From Clostridia bacterium (GTDB taxonomy: Bacteria; Bacillota; Clostridia; Oscillospirales; Acutalibacteraceae): DNA of 7,635 bases. The position numbers were made by a program, and so were the translations under genes. A model generated the notes under the pieces. It saw only the letters and a list, made by a program, of their open reading frames with translations, was not told where the DNA came from and made no database searches. This document shows, in pieces, positions 1 through 6,835 of this stretch. The stretch's first letter is position 1; every line of letters begins with the position of its first letter. The stretch spans positions 1 to 7,635 of the forward strand of contig JAFSBS010000242.1 in NCBI GenBank assembly GCA_017437165.1, given 5' to 3'.

Positions 1-78
1 AACTGCATCGAGTATAGATGATAATTTGATTTTATCGTACTTGCCCTCAACAATTACAACTCTGTCTGTTTTTATCAT
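1..78 (-). CDS. Toprim-domain protein, RNase M5-like (5' part only)
   Basis: Only the first 26 codons are present; the gene runs off the left edge of the window. The translation starts MIKTDRVVIVEGKYDKIKL, and 'VVIVEGKYDKIKLSSILDAV' is the opening beta-strand and glutamate loop of a Toprim domain, with E11 in the position of the catalytic Toprim glutamate. In clostridia, short proteins with this opening are RNase M5-like (RnmV family, 5S rRNA maturation) or the related Toprim proteins annotated next to replication genes. The fragment cannot separate these, so no symbol is given. DnaG primase is unlikely because its Toprim domain lies mid-protein. The ATG at 78-76 is preceded by AAGGGA with 8 nt spacing, and that site overlaps the holA stop codon, so translation is probably coupled to holA. 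Confidence 0.75.
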   Translation of the reverse strand, partial: MIKTDRVVIVEGKYDKIKLSSILDAV

Positions 79-86
79 TATAAAAA

Positions 87-93
87 TCCCTTA
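87..93 (-). promoter_or_regulatory. Shine-Dalgarno of the Toprim gene overlapping the holA stop
   Basis: Read on the minus strand the bases are TAAGGGA: the TAA is the holA stop codon and AAGGGA is the ribosome binding site for the next gene, 8 nt before its ATG. A ribosome finishing holA would sit on the next initiation site, which is the usual arrangement for translational coupling. Confidence 0.7.
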
Positions 94-1146
94 AATTCTT
101 AATAGTTTTAATATCAATTCTTCAAGAACTTGCTTTTTATCATGGCTTGTGCTTTTTAATCTTTTGTCAGCATCTGCAAGTGCCTCAATTGCTTTGTGGA
201 ATTGTTCTATTGAATACCTTGCACCATCTTTTGCGGCATTTGTTATTACAAATTCTTTACCTTTGTAAGATGATGGGAAAATTTCTGCAAGCTCGCGTGG
301 GGGTAGTCCTTTTTCTTTTATCGTAGCAGCCCTATACATATCAATGTACGCTTTAGAAAGTGTTGCTAAAATAACAACGGGTTCTTCACGAAGCTTGAAA
401 AGATTATTAAGTGTAGCATATGACTTATCCGCTTCGCCATTAACAATATCTCTTGAAAGAGAAAAGATTTTTGCTTCTGTTGAAATTATAACAGTTTTAT
501 CTATATGCTCTCTTGTGATTTTACCCGAGTTTACAAAAGAACATACTTTGTCAAATTCATTTCGTAATGTACTGTAATCCGTGCCGACAAGATTTATTAA
601 ATAAAGCGCATCTTCTTTTGATATTTCACAATTTTTCTTTGGCGCAGAGTCAACAAGTAGTTTTGTGAGGGATTGTGCAGTTCTCTTGTCAATTTTTACA
701 GTAGCACCAATCTCTTCAAAAAGCTTGATTGTTTTAGACCAGCGCGACTCTTTTTCATCAACTTCAATTGTGTCACACCAGAATATTAAAATTGTTGTTT
801 CCGGTATATCCTTTAAAATGCCATCTAAATCTTCATTGAATTTATAACGATTGTTTTCTTGCTTGTAATAATAATCTGTAAAGCGGAAATCCTTTACAAG
901 AGTGCAAGAGTATTCACTCATCATTGGAAAGGTAGAAACACAATCGGCTAAAGTCTCTAAAGTGACATCTTTACCATCAAGGTCATGAAAGTTAAAGTCT
1001 TTAAAATCTTTTTCAACAGTTTTATTTATAATTGAAGTAACGTAGTGTTGTTTTAAGTAATGCTCATTACCATATATAAAATAAGCATTTTTAAAATTCT
1101 TTTCTCTTATCTGTCTTTTTAAATCATCTTCTGTAAGAATAGCCAA
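91..1146 (-). CDS. holA: DNA polymerase III subunit delta
   Basis: Delta subunit of the clamp loader, which opens the beta sliding clamp and loads it onto primed DNA with the tau/gamma and delta' subunits. From the TTG start at 1146 the protein is 351 aa, normal for the family. The family signatures are the N-terminal 'AYFIYGNEHYL' (residues 21-31, the degenerate Walker-A-like region of a non-hydrolysing AAA+ domain), 'LVGTDYSTLRNEFDKV' (186-201), 'FSLSRDIVNGE' (228-238), and the C-terminal collar region with 'LADADKRLKS' (323-332) and a final leucine-rich helix. I chose TTG 1146 over the upstream GTGs at 1158 and 1155 because those lie inside the Shine-Dalgarno AGGTGGTGAT; the resulting N-terminus MAILTEDDLK is typical. 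Five bp separate it from the comEC stop. holA next to comEC is a common clostridial arrangement. Confidence 0.93.
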   Translation of the reverse strand: MAILTEDDLKRQIREKNFKNAYFIYGNEHYLKQHYVTSIINKTVEKDFKDFNFHDLDGKDVTLETLADCVSTFPMMSEYSCTLVKDFRFTDYYYKQENNRYKFNEDLDGILKDIPETTILIFWCDTIEVDEKESRWSKTIKLFEEIGATVKIDKRTAQSLTKLLVDSAPKKNCEISKEDALYLINLVGTDYSTLRNEFDKVCSFVNSGKITREHIDKTVIISTEAKIFSLSRDIVNGEADKSYATLNNLFKLREEPVVILATLSKAYIDMYRAATIKEKGLPPRELAEIFPSSYKGKEFVITNAAKDGARYSIEQFHKAIEALADADKRLKSTSHDKKQVLEELILKLLRI

Positions 1147-1150
1147 AAGT

Positions 1151-1160
1151 ATCACCACCT
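1151..1160 (-). promoter_or_regulatory. Shine-Dalgarno that fixes the holA start, containing the comEC stop
   Basis: The minus strand reads AGGTGGTGAT, one mismatch from the full anti-16S sequence AGGAGGTGAT. AGGTGG ends 8 nt before TTG 1146. The TGA at 1154-1152 inside it is the comEC stop codon. Because the GTG triplets at 1158 and 1155 are part of the ribosome binding site, they are poor candidates for the holA start. Confidence 0.75.
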
Positions 1161-3335
1161 GAAATTTAAAGTTATATTATTTTTATTTGATGTTTTATAA
1201 AATTTATTTGCATAAATGTAACCAAGATAATCGTTTTTGTGAGTGGTATCATCTTTTCTGCAAACAATCAATGTGTCAACAGTTGTGTTAAAATTATCGG
1301 GGATTTTTTCGGGCAGAACAAGAACATCAATTCCGCCGACATCGTTTTTTATTTCATTCAGTTTGTTGTATTCTGAAAATGAAACAACTATTGTTTTTTC
1401 GTTAAACTCTATTATAGCACAATTTTTGCCGTATGTGTCAAAAATTCTTATATTTATTTCATTTTCCAAAGAATATGAGAAATCACCCGAAACTTCAGCA
1501 GTAGTGAAAGCCTCTGTATTGTAATTTTTTAATGTGCTGTTTATAAATGGGGTTACCATTTTTGATTTTATGTTAAATGATTCGTTTACAAGTTCAATGC
1601 TTTTAAGTAAGTCTTTGTTAAGATAAGTAACCGCAAATAAATCTATAGTATCATTTTTAGTTTTAGGTAAATGCTTGTAGGCTTCACTACTAAAAAATTC
1701 CGGTGTATTTATTACTGCGTAATGAGTGCCTGTTCTAATAATTATATTTGGTGTATTTGTGTTACTGAGAATTGTAAATTCTGTATTTTGTCTGAATGGA
1801 ACGAGTGAAAGAATTAAAGAAAGCACCAAAGGCAAAATTATAGCGGTAACTGAGAGCTTTCTTATAATAGATTTTAATTTCAGTTTGTTTAAAATAAAAA
1901 TGTATATAAGCAAAAGTGAAACTGTAATTATAATACCAATAAAAACGAAGCTTTCATCTGCAGAAATTGAAGCGTATTTTGCCGAACCAGTTGTGTTAAT
2001 AATTGCAATAAGTAATTTTAAAATATAGTCGGTTACAGTAAAGCATATTTTTGCAATTGAATGGAAAATTTCAAAAGGTATGAAGCTTACTGTAAGTGAA
2101 ATTAAAGTTGCAACCATTGACACGAAAGCAAGGTTAATAGTTAAAAGATTTGTAACAGGTGCAATTATGCTTACAGTACCAAAATAATAAACTGAAGCAG
2201 GTAAAGTAAAAATTGTAGCAGAAACACTTATTAAAAGTGAGTCAAAAATAAATTGTATCACTCGTTTTACAATTTGTGGTGTGTTTTTTCTTGCGAGTAA
2301 ACCATTTATTTTATAAGTGTATTTTGAAGCTGTTACTACACCGAGCGTTGCTAAAAATGAAAGATAAAATGACGGGGAATGTAGTACATAAGGGTTGAAA
2401 AGTAAAATAATACCCGCAGCAAGTCCAAGCGAATTTATACTGTCTGATTGCTTTTTAAATATTGGTGCTATAAGTGTCAGTGTCATCATAAACGATGCTC
2501 TCATGACAGATGGCGTGAATCCTGAAATTATAACAAGAAAAATTAAAACAAAAATACCACCAAGATTTGCGTAACGTTCTTTTAGTCTGAAAAATTTTAA
2601 AACGCTTATAAACAAACCACACCACAAAGATGTGTGAAGTCCTGAAACTGCCAGAAGGTGAGCAACACCACTTGCACGGAAAGATAATGTAAGATTTTCA
2701 CTGATATCAGAAGTGCCACCAAAAAGCATACCAGATGCAATACCATAAGAATCATTAAAAAGATATTCTGAAAGCTTATTTTCACAGGCGTATTTTAAAG
2801 ATAATGCGTAGTAATAAAAATCCTTGTTTTTTTCACCAAGCTTGTCACTTGCATTGTATTCTTTTATACGTAAAAATAATTTATCGCTTGCATTTTTCTT
2901 AAAATCAGTTTTAACTAATTTTGCATCATCTATAAAAATTGTGTCGTATATTTCGTATGTTATTTCTTCTTCGGCGAAAAATATTTTGATTTCTGCTTCT
3001 TCACCATTTATAAGAGAAGATTTCAGTATGTATTGATTGTCGTTTTTCTCAACAACTGTTGCAACGATATCACTTGAAGAACTTTCGTAACTTATCGCTC
3101 TTTCATATACAAAATAATTATTGATATAAAGTGAAAAAACAGAAATTAAAATACTTATTGCTATTGTGGGTATTATAAGAAGATTTTTAATTTTAGTGTT
3201 TTTAGTTAAAAGATAAAACAAAATAACCGCCACAGCAATTATGGAAAGTAGCACAAGCAAACTGTTCCCCGTAAAGAGAAACAGTAACGCTGTCAAAAAA
3301 ACTACTGAACCAAAAGCGAGTGACGGTCTTTTCAT
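1152..3335 (-). CDS. comEC: ComEC/Rec2-family DNA-uptake channel protein with degenerate C-terminal domain
   Basis: Polytopic membrane protein of 727 aa, the size of full-length ComEC, which in competent bacteria carries single-stranded DNA across the cytoplasmic membrane. Visible order: hydrophobic N-terminal segments (about 8-70); a soluble OB-like DUF4131 region (about 85-160); the 'competence' membrane core (about 195-515) with the diagnostic 'SGVAHLLAVSGLHTSLWCG' (222-240), 'GFTPSVMRASFMMTL' (272-286) and many further membrane segments; then a soluble C-terminal domain (about 519-727). That last domain aligns by position with the metallo-beta-lactamase-like domain of ComEC, but the DVGQGD strand reads SNTNTP and the HxHxDH site reads TYLNKDLLKS, so no metal site is recognisable. 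The ATG at 3335 follows AGGT with about 9 nt spacing; an in-frame TTG at 3371 would overlap the HIT gene and has no better site. Nothing shows that the host is competent. Confidence 0.9.
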   Translation of the reverse strand: MKRPSLAFGSVVFLTALLFLFTGNSLLVLLSIIAVAVILFYLLTKNTKIKNLLIIPTIAISILISVFSLYINNYFVYERAISYESSSSDIVATVVEKNDNQYILKSSLINGEEAEIKIFFAEEEITYEIYDTIFIDDAKLVKTDFKKNASDKLFLRIKEYNASDKLGEKNKDFYYYALSLKYACENKLSEYLFNDSYGIASGMLFGGTSDISENLTLSFRASGVAHLLAVSGLHTSLWCGLFISVLKFFRLKERYANLGGIFVLIFLVIISGFTPSVMRASFMMTLTLIAPIFKKQSDSINSLGLAAGIILLFNPYVLHSPSFYLSFLATLGVVTASKYTYKINGLLARKNTPQIVKRVIQFIFDSLLISVSATIFTLPASVYYFGTVSIIAPVTNLLTINLAFVSMVATLISLTVSFIPFEIFHSIAKICFTVTDYILKLLIAIINTTGSAKYASISADESFVFIGIIITVSLLLIYIFILNKLKLKSIIRKLSVTAIILPLVLSLILSLVPFRQNTEFTILSNTNTPNIIIRTGTHYAVINTPEFFSSEAYKHLPKTKNDTIDLFAVTYLNKDLLKSIELVNESFNIKSKMVTPFINSTLKNYNTEAFTTAEVSGDFSYSLENEINIRIFDTYGKNCAIIEFNEKTIVVSFSEYNKLNEIKNDVGGIDVLVLPEKIPDNFNTTVDTLIVCRKDDTTHKNDYLGYIYANKFYKTSNKNNITLNFRW

Positions 3336-3355
3336 AATTAAGTACCTGTTTAATA

Positions 3356-3694
3356 TCAGCCGGCAGGCCAAGTGAATTTTCTGCCGGAAAGTAAGTGGAA
3401 GTGAATGTGTTTTACAGTTTGTCCTGCAGAGTCACCGCAGTTATTTACAACTCTGAAACCCTCATCCATTTTTAAATCTTTTGAAAGTTTTGCTATAACC
3501 TCAAAAATATGAGCAATAACTTTACTGTTTTCTTCTGTAACTTCTGCTGCAGAAGAAATATGCTCTTTAGGAATTACGAGAATGTGAGTTGGTGCTTGTG
3601 GCTCAAGGTCGTTGAAAGCAACAACTGTTTCATCTTCGTAAACCTTTGTAGCAGGGATTTCACCATTTGCTATTTTACAAAAAATACAATCCAT
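3356..3694 (-). CDS. hinT: HIT-family nucleotide-binding hydrolase
   Basis: Small cytosolic histidine-triad protein of 112 aa, the usual length. Bacterial HinT-type enzymes hydrolyse purine nucleoside phosphoramidates, including aminoacyl-adenylates, and related substrates. The start 'MDCIFCKIANGEIPA' carries C3 and C6, the pair which with two histidines can bind zinc in some family members. 'AFNDLEPQAPTHILVIPKEHI' spans about residues 26-46. The catalytic triad HIHFH is H96, H98 and H100 within 'GQTVKHIHFHLL', and the C-terminus is the family-typical 'SGRKFTWPAG'. The ATG at 3694-3692 lies 11 bp after the alaS stop. A position next to an aminoacyl-tRNA synthetase fits the known activity on aminoacyl-AMP, but that functional link is inference. 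The physiological substrate cannot be told from sequence. Confidence 0.93.
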   Translation of the reverse strand: MDCIFCKIANGEIPATKVYEDETVVAFNDLEPQAPTHILVIPKEHISSAAEVTEENSKVIAHIFEVIAKLSKDLKMDEGFRVVNNCGDSAGQTVKHIHFHLLSGRKFTWPAG

Positions 3695-3700
3695 ATTTGT

Positions 3701-3708
3701 TCACCTTA
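3701..3708 (-). promoter_or_regulatory. Shine-Dalgarno of the HIT gene overlapping the alaS stop
   Basis: The minus strand reads TAAGGTGA. TAA (3708-3706) ends alaS, and AAGGTG is the ribosome binding site for the HIT gene, about 7 nt before its ATG. This is the same stop-inside-Shine-Dalgarno layout as at the comEC/holA and holA/Toprim junctions. Confidence 0.7.
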
Positions 3709-6339
3709 TGCCTTTAAAATTTCTTCTGCTTTCGCAAGTGCTTCGCTGATTTTTGAAATATCTTTACCACCAGCCATTGCAGAGTCAGGCTTACCTCCAC
3801 CTGAACCACCCGCAACCTGAGCTACTGCTCTTACAATGTTACCTGCGTGAGCACCGTTAGCGATTGCATCTTTACCACAGTAACAAGCGAATGAGCAAGT
3901 ACCTTTTGCACTTTGTTCTGCAGCGAGTACAACAACAATATCGTCACCATTATCTTTAGATGAGTCAAGCATTGAACGGAGTGCGTTTGCATCTGCTTCA
4001 CCCAAAGAAGCAGTAATGAGCTTGTAAGCACCGATTTCTTTTACATTATCAAAGAGATTGCCGGCTTTTTGTTTTGCAATTTCTGCTTTTAATTCTTCTA
4101 ATTCTTTTTCTTTCACTTTAAGCTCCTGTGAAAGAGAAAGTGCTTTGTTTGCAAGGTCGTTTACGTTTGCAAGTTTCATATTCTGTGCCGCATTGTTTAT
4201 GAGCTCTTCGCGGGAATTGAGGTAGTTCAACACACCAAGACCTGTAACGCCTTCAATTCTTCTTACACCCGCAGCAACAGAAGATTCAGAAATAATTCTG
4301 AAAAGACCAATATTACCAGTGTTACCTACATGAGTACCACCGCAAAGTTCTGTCGAGAAACCGTTACCTGCAGTAACAACTCTTACAGTATCACCATATT
4401 TTTCTCCGAAGAGTGCCATAGCACCTTTTTTCTTTGCATCTTCAATTGCCATTTCTTCCATTGTAACAGGGAGCGCAGAAAGTATGATTTCATTTACTCT
4501 GTTTTCAATTTCTGTGATTTCTTCGCCTGAAAGAGCAGAGAAGTGAGAGAAGTCAAAACGAACTGCGTTTTCATTTACAAGTTGACCTGCTTGTTCAACG
4601 TGAGTGCCTAAAATTTCTCTTAACGCTGCCTGGAGAAGGTGAGCAGCAGTGTGGTTTTTCATAATTGCTTCTCTACGAGATTTATTTACGCTTACAGAAA
4701 CTTTGTCACCGACTTTTATTGTATCACCATCAGTTAATGTACCGTGGTGAAGGAATACGCCTTCAGCAGTTTTTGTTGTATTGGTAACTTCAAAAGAATT
4801 GTCATTTATTGAAATAACACCTGTGTCACCAACCTGACCACCACCTTCGCCATAAAGAGTGGTAGCATCAAGAACGATTACACCATCTTGCTCTGCACCA
4901 ATAAAGTCAACTTTTTCACCATTAACAGCAATTGCTTTAACAGTTGCTTCGCAATCGAAATCTGTGTAACCAAGGAATTTAGTAGAACCGATTTCTTTGA
5001 ATGAAATGTCAGAACCTTTCCAACCTTCTGTTCCTGCAACTTTACGTGCATCTTTTGCCATTTGTTTTGCTTTTTTAAGAAGGTCTTCAAATTCTTCGTT
5101 ATTAACGCTCATTCCGTTTTCTTCAAGGATTTCGCGTGTTAAGTCAATCGGAAAACCATAAGTATCCTGTAATTTGAACGCATCTGCACCTGAAAGAACT
5201 TTGCCTTCAGTATTTTTCATCATTTCGTTGAGAAGTTCAAGACCACTGTCAATTGTTTTATAGAAACTACTTTCTTCCATAGCGATTACTTTTGTAATGT
5301 AATCTTGTTTTTCACGAAGAACAGGGTATGCGTCTTCATTTTCTTTAATAACTGTTTCGCAAACTTCTGCAAGGAAAGGTCTATCTATACCCAAAAGTCT
5401 GCCGTGACGAGCAGCTCTTCTTAAAAGTCTTCTTAAAACATAACCACGACCAACATTTGAAGGTATAACACCGTCACCAATCATAAATGTAGTTGAACGA
5501 ATGTGGTCAGTAATAACTCTTAATGAAATATCGTGCTTTTCATTTGCGTGGTATTCAATACCGGCAATAGAAATGATGTGTTTCATAATATTCTGAACGG
5601 TATCAACTTCAAAAAGATTGTTTACATCCTGACAGATAACTGCAAGTCTTTCAAGACCCATACCAGTGTCAATGTTAGGGTTTTTAAGTGGTGTGTAGTT
5701 GTTGTTACCATCATTTTCAAATTGTGTGAAAACAAGGTTCCAGAATTCAACAAATCTGTCGCAATCGCAACCAACTTTACAGTCAGGGGAGCCACAACCA
5801 TATTTTTCGCCACGGTCATAATAAAGTTCAGAACAAGGTCCGCAAGGGCCCTGACCGTGTTCCCAGAAGTTATCTTCTTTACCAAAACGAACCATGTGGT
5901 CAGGTTTTACACCAATATCTTTTGTCCAAATATCATACGCTTCGTCATCATCGAGATAAACGCTGCAGTAAATTTTGTCAGGGTCCATTTTAACTACTTC
6001 TGTACAGAATTCCCAAGCCCATGGAATAACTTCTTTTTTGAAATAATCACCAAAAGAGAAGTTGCCGAGCATTTCAAAGTAAGTACCGTGACGAGCAGTA
6101 ATACCAACTCTTTCAATATCAGGTGTACGGATACACTTCTGACAAGTTGTAACCCTTTTCTTTGGTGGGGTTTCTTCACCTGTGAAATATTTTTTCATAG
6201 GTGTCATGCCCGCATTGATAAGAAGAATACTTTTGTCACCTTGTGGTACTAAAGGGAAACTCGGTAATCTTAAATGGTCTTTGCTTTCAAAGAATTTTAA
6301 GTACATTTCGCGTAATTCGTTAACGCCGGTCCATTCCAT
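3706..6339 (-). CDS. alaS: alanyl-tRNA synthetase
   Basis: Cytosolic class II synthetase that charges tRNA-Ala with alanine and edits mischarged Ser or Gly. The 877 aa length is full-length for bacteria. Seen in order: the N-terminal catalytic core with 'LPSFPLVPQGDKSILLINAGM' (25-45), motif 2 region 'CIRTPDIERVG...FEMLGNFSFGDYF' (69-100), a cysteine-rich insert 'GCGSPDCKVGCDCDRFVEFWN' (181-201), and motif 3 'DTGMGLERL' (224-232). The editing domain carries the zinc ligands H563 and H567 ('NHTAAHLL') and C666 and H670 ('ELCGGTH'). A coiled-coil stretch (about 735-758) follows, then a DHHA1-type C-Ala domain ending 'GGSGGGKPDSAMAGG' (844-858). No key residue is missing. ATG 6339 is chosen because the protein starts MEWTGVNELREMYLKFF like its relatives and AAGGAAG lies about 8-10 nt upstream. 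The frame stays open through the T-box leader to 6540, but that stretch is regulatory RNA. First gene of the leftward operon. Confidence 0.98.
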   Translation of the reverse strand: MEWTGVNELREMYLKFFESKDHLRLPSFPLVPQGDKSILLINAGMTPMKKYFTGEETPPKKRVTTCQKCIRTPDIERVGITARHGTYFEMLGNFSFGDYFKKEVIPWAWEFCTEVVKMDPDKIYCSVYLDDDEAYDIWTKDIGVKPDHMVRFGKEDNFWEHGQGPCGPCSELYYDRGEKYGCGSPDCKVGCDCDRFVEFWNLVFTQFENDGNNNYTPLKNPNIDTGMGLERLAVICQDVNNLFEVDTVQNIMKHIISIAGIEYHANEKHDISLRVITDHIRSTTFMIGDGVIPSNVGRGYVLRRLLRRAARHGRLLGIDRPFLAEVCETVIKENEDAYPVLREKQDYITKVIAMEESSFYKTIDSGLELLNEMMKNTEGKVLSGADAFKLQDTYGFPIDLTREILEENGMSVNNEEFEDLLKKAKQMAKDARKVAGTEGWKGSDISFKEIGSTKFLGYTDFDCEATVKAIAVNGEKVDFIGAEQDGVIVLDATTLYGEGGGQVGDTGVISINDNSFEVTNTTKTAEGVFLHHGTLTDGDTIKVGDKVSVSVNKSRREAIMKNHTAAHLLQAALREILGTHVEQAGQLVNENAVRFDFSHFSALSGEEITEIENRVNEIILSALPVTMEEMAIEDAKKKGAMALFGEKYGDTVRVVTAGNGFSTELCGGTHVGNTGNIGLFRIISESSVAAGVRRIEGVTGLGVLNYLNSREELINNAAQNMKLANVNDLANKALSLSQELKVKEKELEELKAEIAKQKAGNLFDNVKEIGAYKLITASLGEADANALRSMLDSSKDNGDDIVVVLAAEQSAKGTCSFACYCGKDAIANGAHAGNIVRAVAQVAGGSGGGKPDSAMAGGKDISKISEALAKAEEILKA

Positions 6340-6374
6340 TTTTAACACTTCCTTATAATAAATCTGATTTTGAT

Positions 6375-6445
6375 AAAATAAAAAAGCACATTCTGCAACA
6401 CGGGACGGATTAACCGCGGTACCACCCGAATTGTGCAAAATGCAC
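6375..6445 (-). terminator. T-box-associated intrinsic terminator
   Basis: On the minus strand, GTGCATTTTGCA (6445-6434) pairs over 12 bp, three of them G-U, with TGCAGAATGTGC (6397-6386). The 3' arm is followed directly by TTTTTTATTTT (6385-6375). The helix can continue across a small internal loop into CGGG/CCCG. The 5' arm can instead close on itself as the hairpin GTGCA-TTT-TGCAC (6445-6433), which would free the 3' arm and allow read-through. No second copy of the CGTCCC-complement lies downstream, so the common T-box terminator layout is not used. Confidence 0.75.
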
Positions 6446-6603
6446 CACCTTAAATGCTTTTTAACGCAAAGCAACGTGCCTTTTGGGCAAGGCTCAACGG
6501 TAGCAGATAAATAACACAATAAAGAATTTACACCAAACATTCTCTCTCTGAATATCGTTATTATAAATCATTCCGCATCATAGCCGTATAATATTGAATT
6601 GCA
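6375..6603 (-). promoter_or_regulatory. T-box leader (tRNA-Ala-sensing riboswitch) of alaS
   Basis: On the minus strand, the T-box core GGGTGGTACCGCGG (6427-6414) is almost exactly the T-box consensus. The UGGU at 6424-6421 would pair with the ACCA end of uncharged tRNA-Ala. Upstream is a Stem I: base helix GGCU (6585-6582) with AGCC (6494-6491), a UGAUG/UUGA internal loop of kink-turn type, CGG (6575-6573) with CCG (6500-6498), an AGAGAGAG stretch (6549-6542) and the distal-loop element GGUGUAA (6534-6528). The specifier is read as GCU (Ala) at 6504-6502, followed by A in the specifier loop. The antiterminator is CGGG, the bulge UGGUACC, GCGG, loop UUAAU, CCGU, CCCG (6428-6401). Uncharged tRNA-Ala is expected to favour read-through into alaS and the genes behind it. 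The 5' end is estimated from the promoter; pairings were made by eye. Confidence 0.93.
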
Positions 6604-6609
6604 AGTAGT

Positions 6610-6638
6610 AGTATATATTCATAAACCGAAAAAGTCAA
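6610..6638 (-). promoter_or_regulatory. Sigma-A-type promoter of the alaS operon
   Basis: On the minus strand the -35 is TTGACT (6638-6633), the spacer is 17 bp and the -10 is TATACT (6615-6610). Transcription would start near 6603, just before the T-box Stem I base helix, so position and strand agree with the riboswitch. Between this promoter and the opposing rpsF promoter (6639-6722) I see only AT-rich sequence and no convincing gene. Confidence 0.82.
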
Positions 6639-6722
6639 GAAAAATTAACTTAACAGAGGTATTATAGTAAAAAATACATAAAACACAGGTGCAGTAAATG
6701 AAGTTTATTGTAAAAATAGTGC

Positions 6723-6751
6723 TTGACTTATTGAGTTAAAGTTGTTATAAT
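6723..6751 (+). promoter_or_regulatory. Sigma-A-type promoter of rpsF-ssb
   Basis: The -35 is TTGACT (6723-6728), the spacer is 17 bp, and the -10 is a perfect TATAAT (6746-6751) preceded by TGT (6743-6745), an extended -10 element. It should be strong, as expected for a ribosomal protein operon, with a transcription start near 6758. Confidence 0.88.
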
Positions 6752-6757
6752 CTTTGT

Positions 6758-6835
6758 CGCTGTGAAAAGTGTTTACAGCAATATCCTTGCTCTCAAATAT
6801 GATGAGAGTCAAATGTCCAGAAGGAGGTGCGAACG
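6758..6835 (+). promoter_or_regulatory. Structured 5' leader of rpsF
   Basis: This roughly 78-nt leader can form two hairpins. The first pairs GCTGT and AAA with TTTACAGC (6759-6779, one bulged G). The second pairs TTG and CTCTC with GAGAG and CAA (6787-6812, one bulged T). A strong Shine-Dalgarno AAGGAGGTG (6821-6829) follows. In many bacteria the S6:S18 protein pair represses this operon by binding a leader structure with a conserved CCG. I find no CCG triplet in this leader, so I mark structure only and do not claim that motif. Confidence 0.45.

Noticed and set aside
3336..3371. A 12-residue N-terminal extension of ComEC from TTG 3371.
   Set aside because: It would overlap the end of the HIT gene. 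ATG 3335 has AGGT at about 9 nt and gives a normal MKRPSLAFG start.
5533..6252. A 239-codon open frame on the plus strand, opposite alaS.
   Set aside because: It lies wholly antisense to a well-conserved part of alaS, and its translation resembles no protein family. It is a by-product of the alaS codon pattern.
6340..6540. An in-frame 67-codon N-terminal extension of alaS starting near 6540.
   Set aside because: The stretch is the T-box leader with its antiterminator and terminator. The encoded residues resemble no synthetase, while ATG 6339 gives the canonical N-terminus with a ribosome binding site.
6661..6666. A TATAAT hexamer on the minus strand as a second alaS promoter.
   Set aside because: No acceptable -35 sequence at 16-18 bp; the promoter at 6610-6638 fits far better.
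6698..6739. A 13-codon open frame (MKFIVKIVLDLLS) with AGGTG upstream.
   Set aside because: It runs through the -35 region of the rpsF promoter and starts upstream of the predicted transcript, so it is probably not transcribed. It is too short to support alone.
6723..6739. An imperfect inverted repeat TTGACT-TATTG-AGTTAA over the rpsF -35 box, as a possible operator.
   Set aside because: Half of it is the -35 consensus itself, one pair is G-T, and such short repeats are common in AT-rich DNA.
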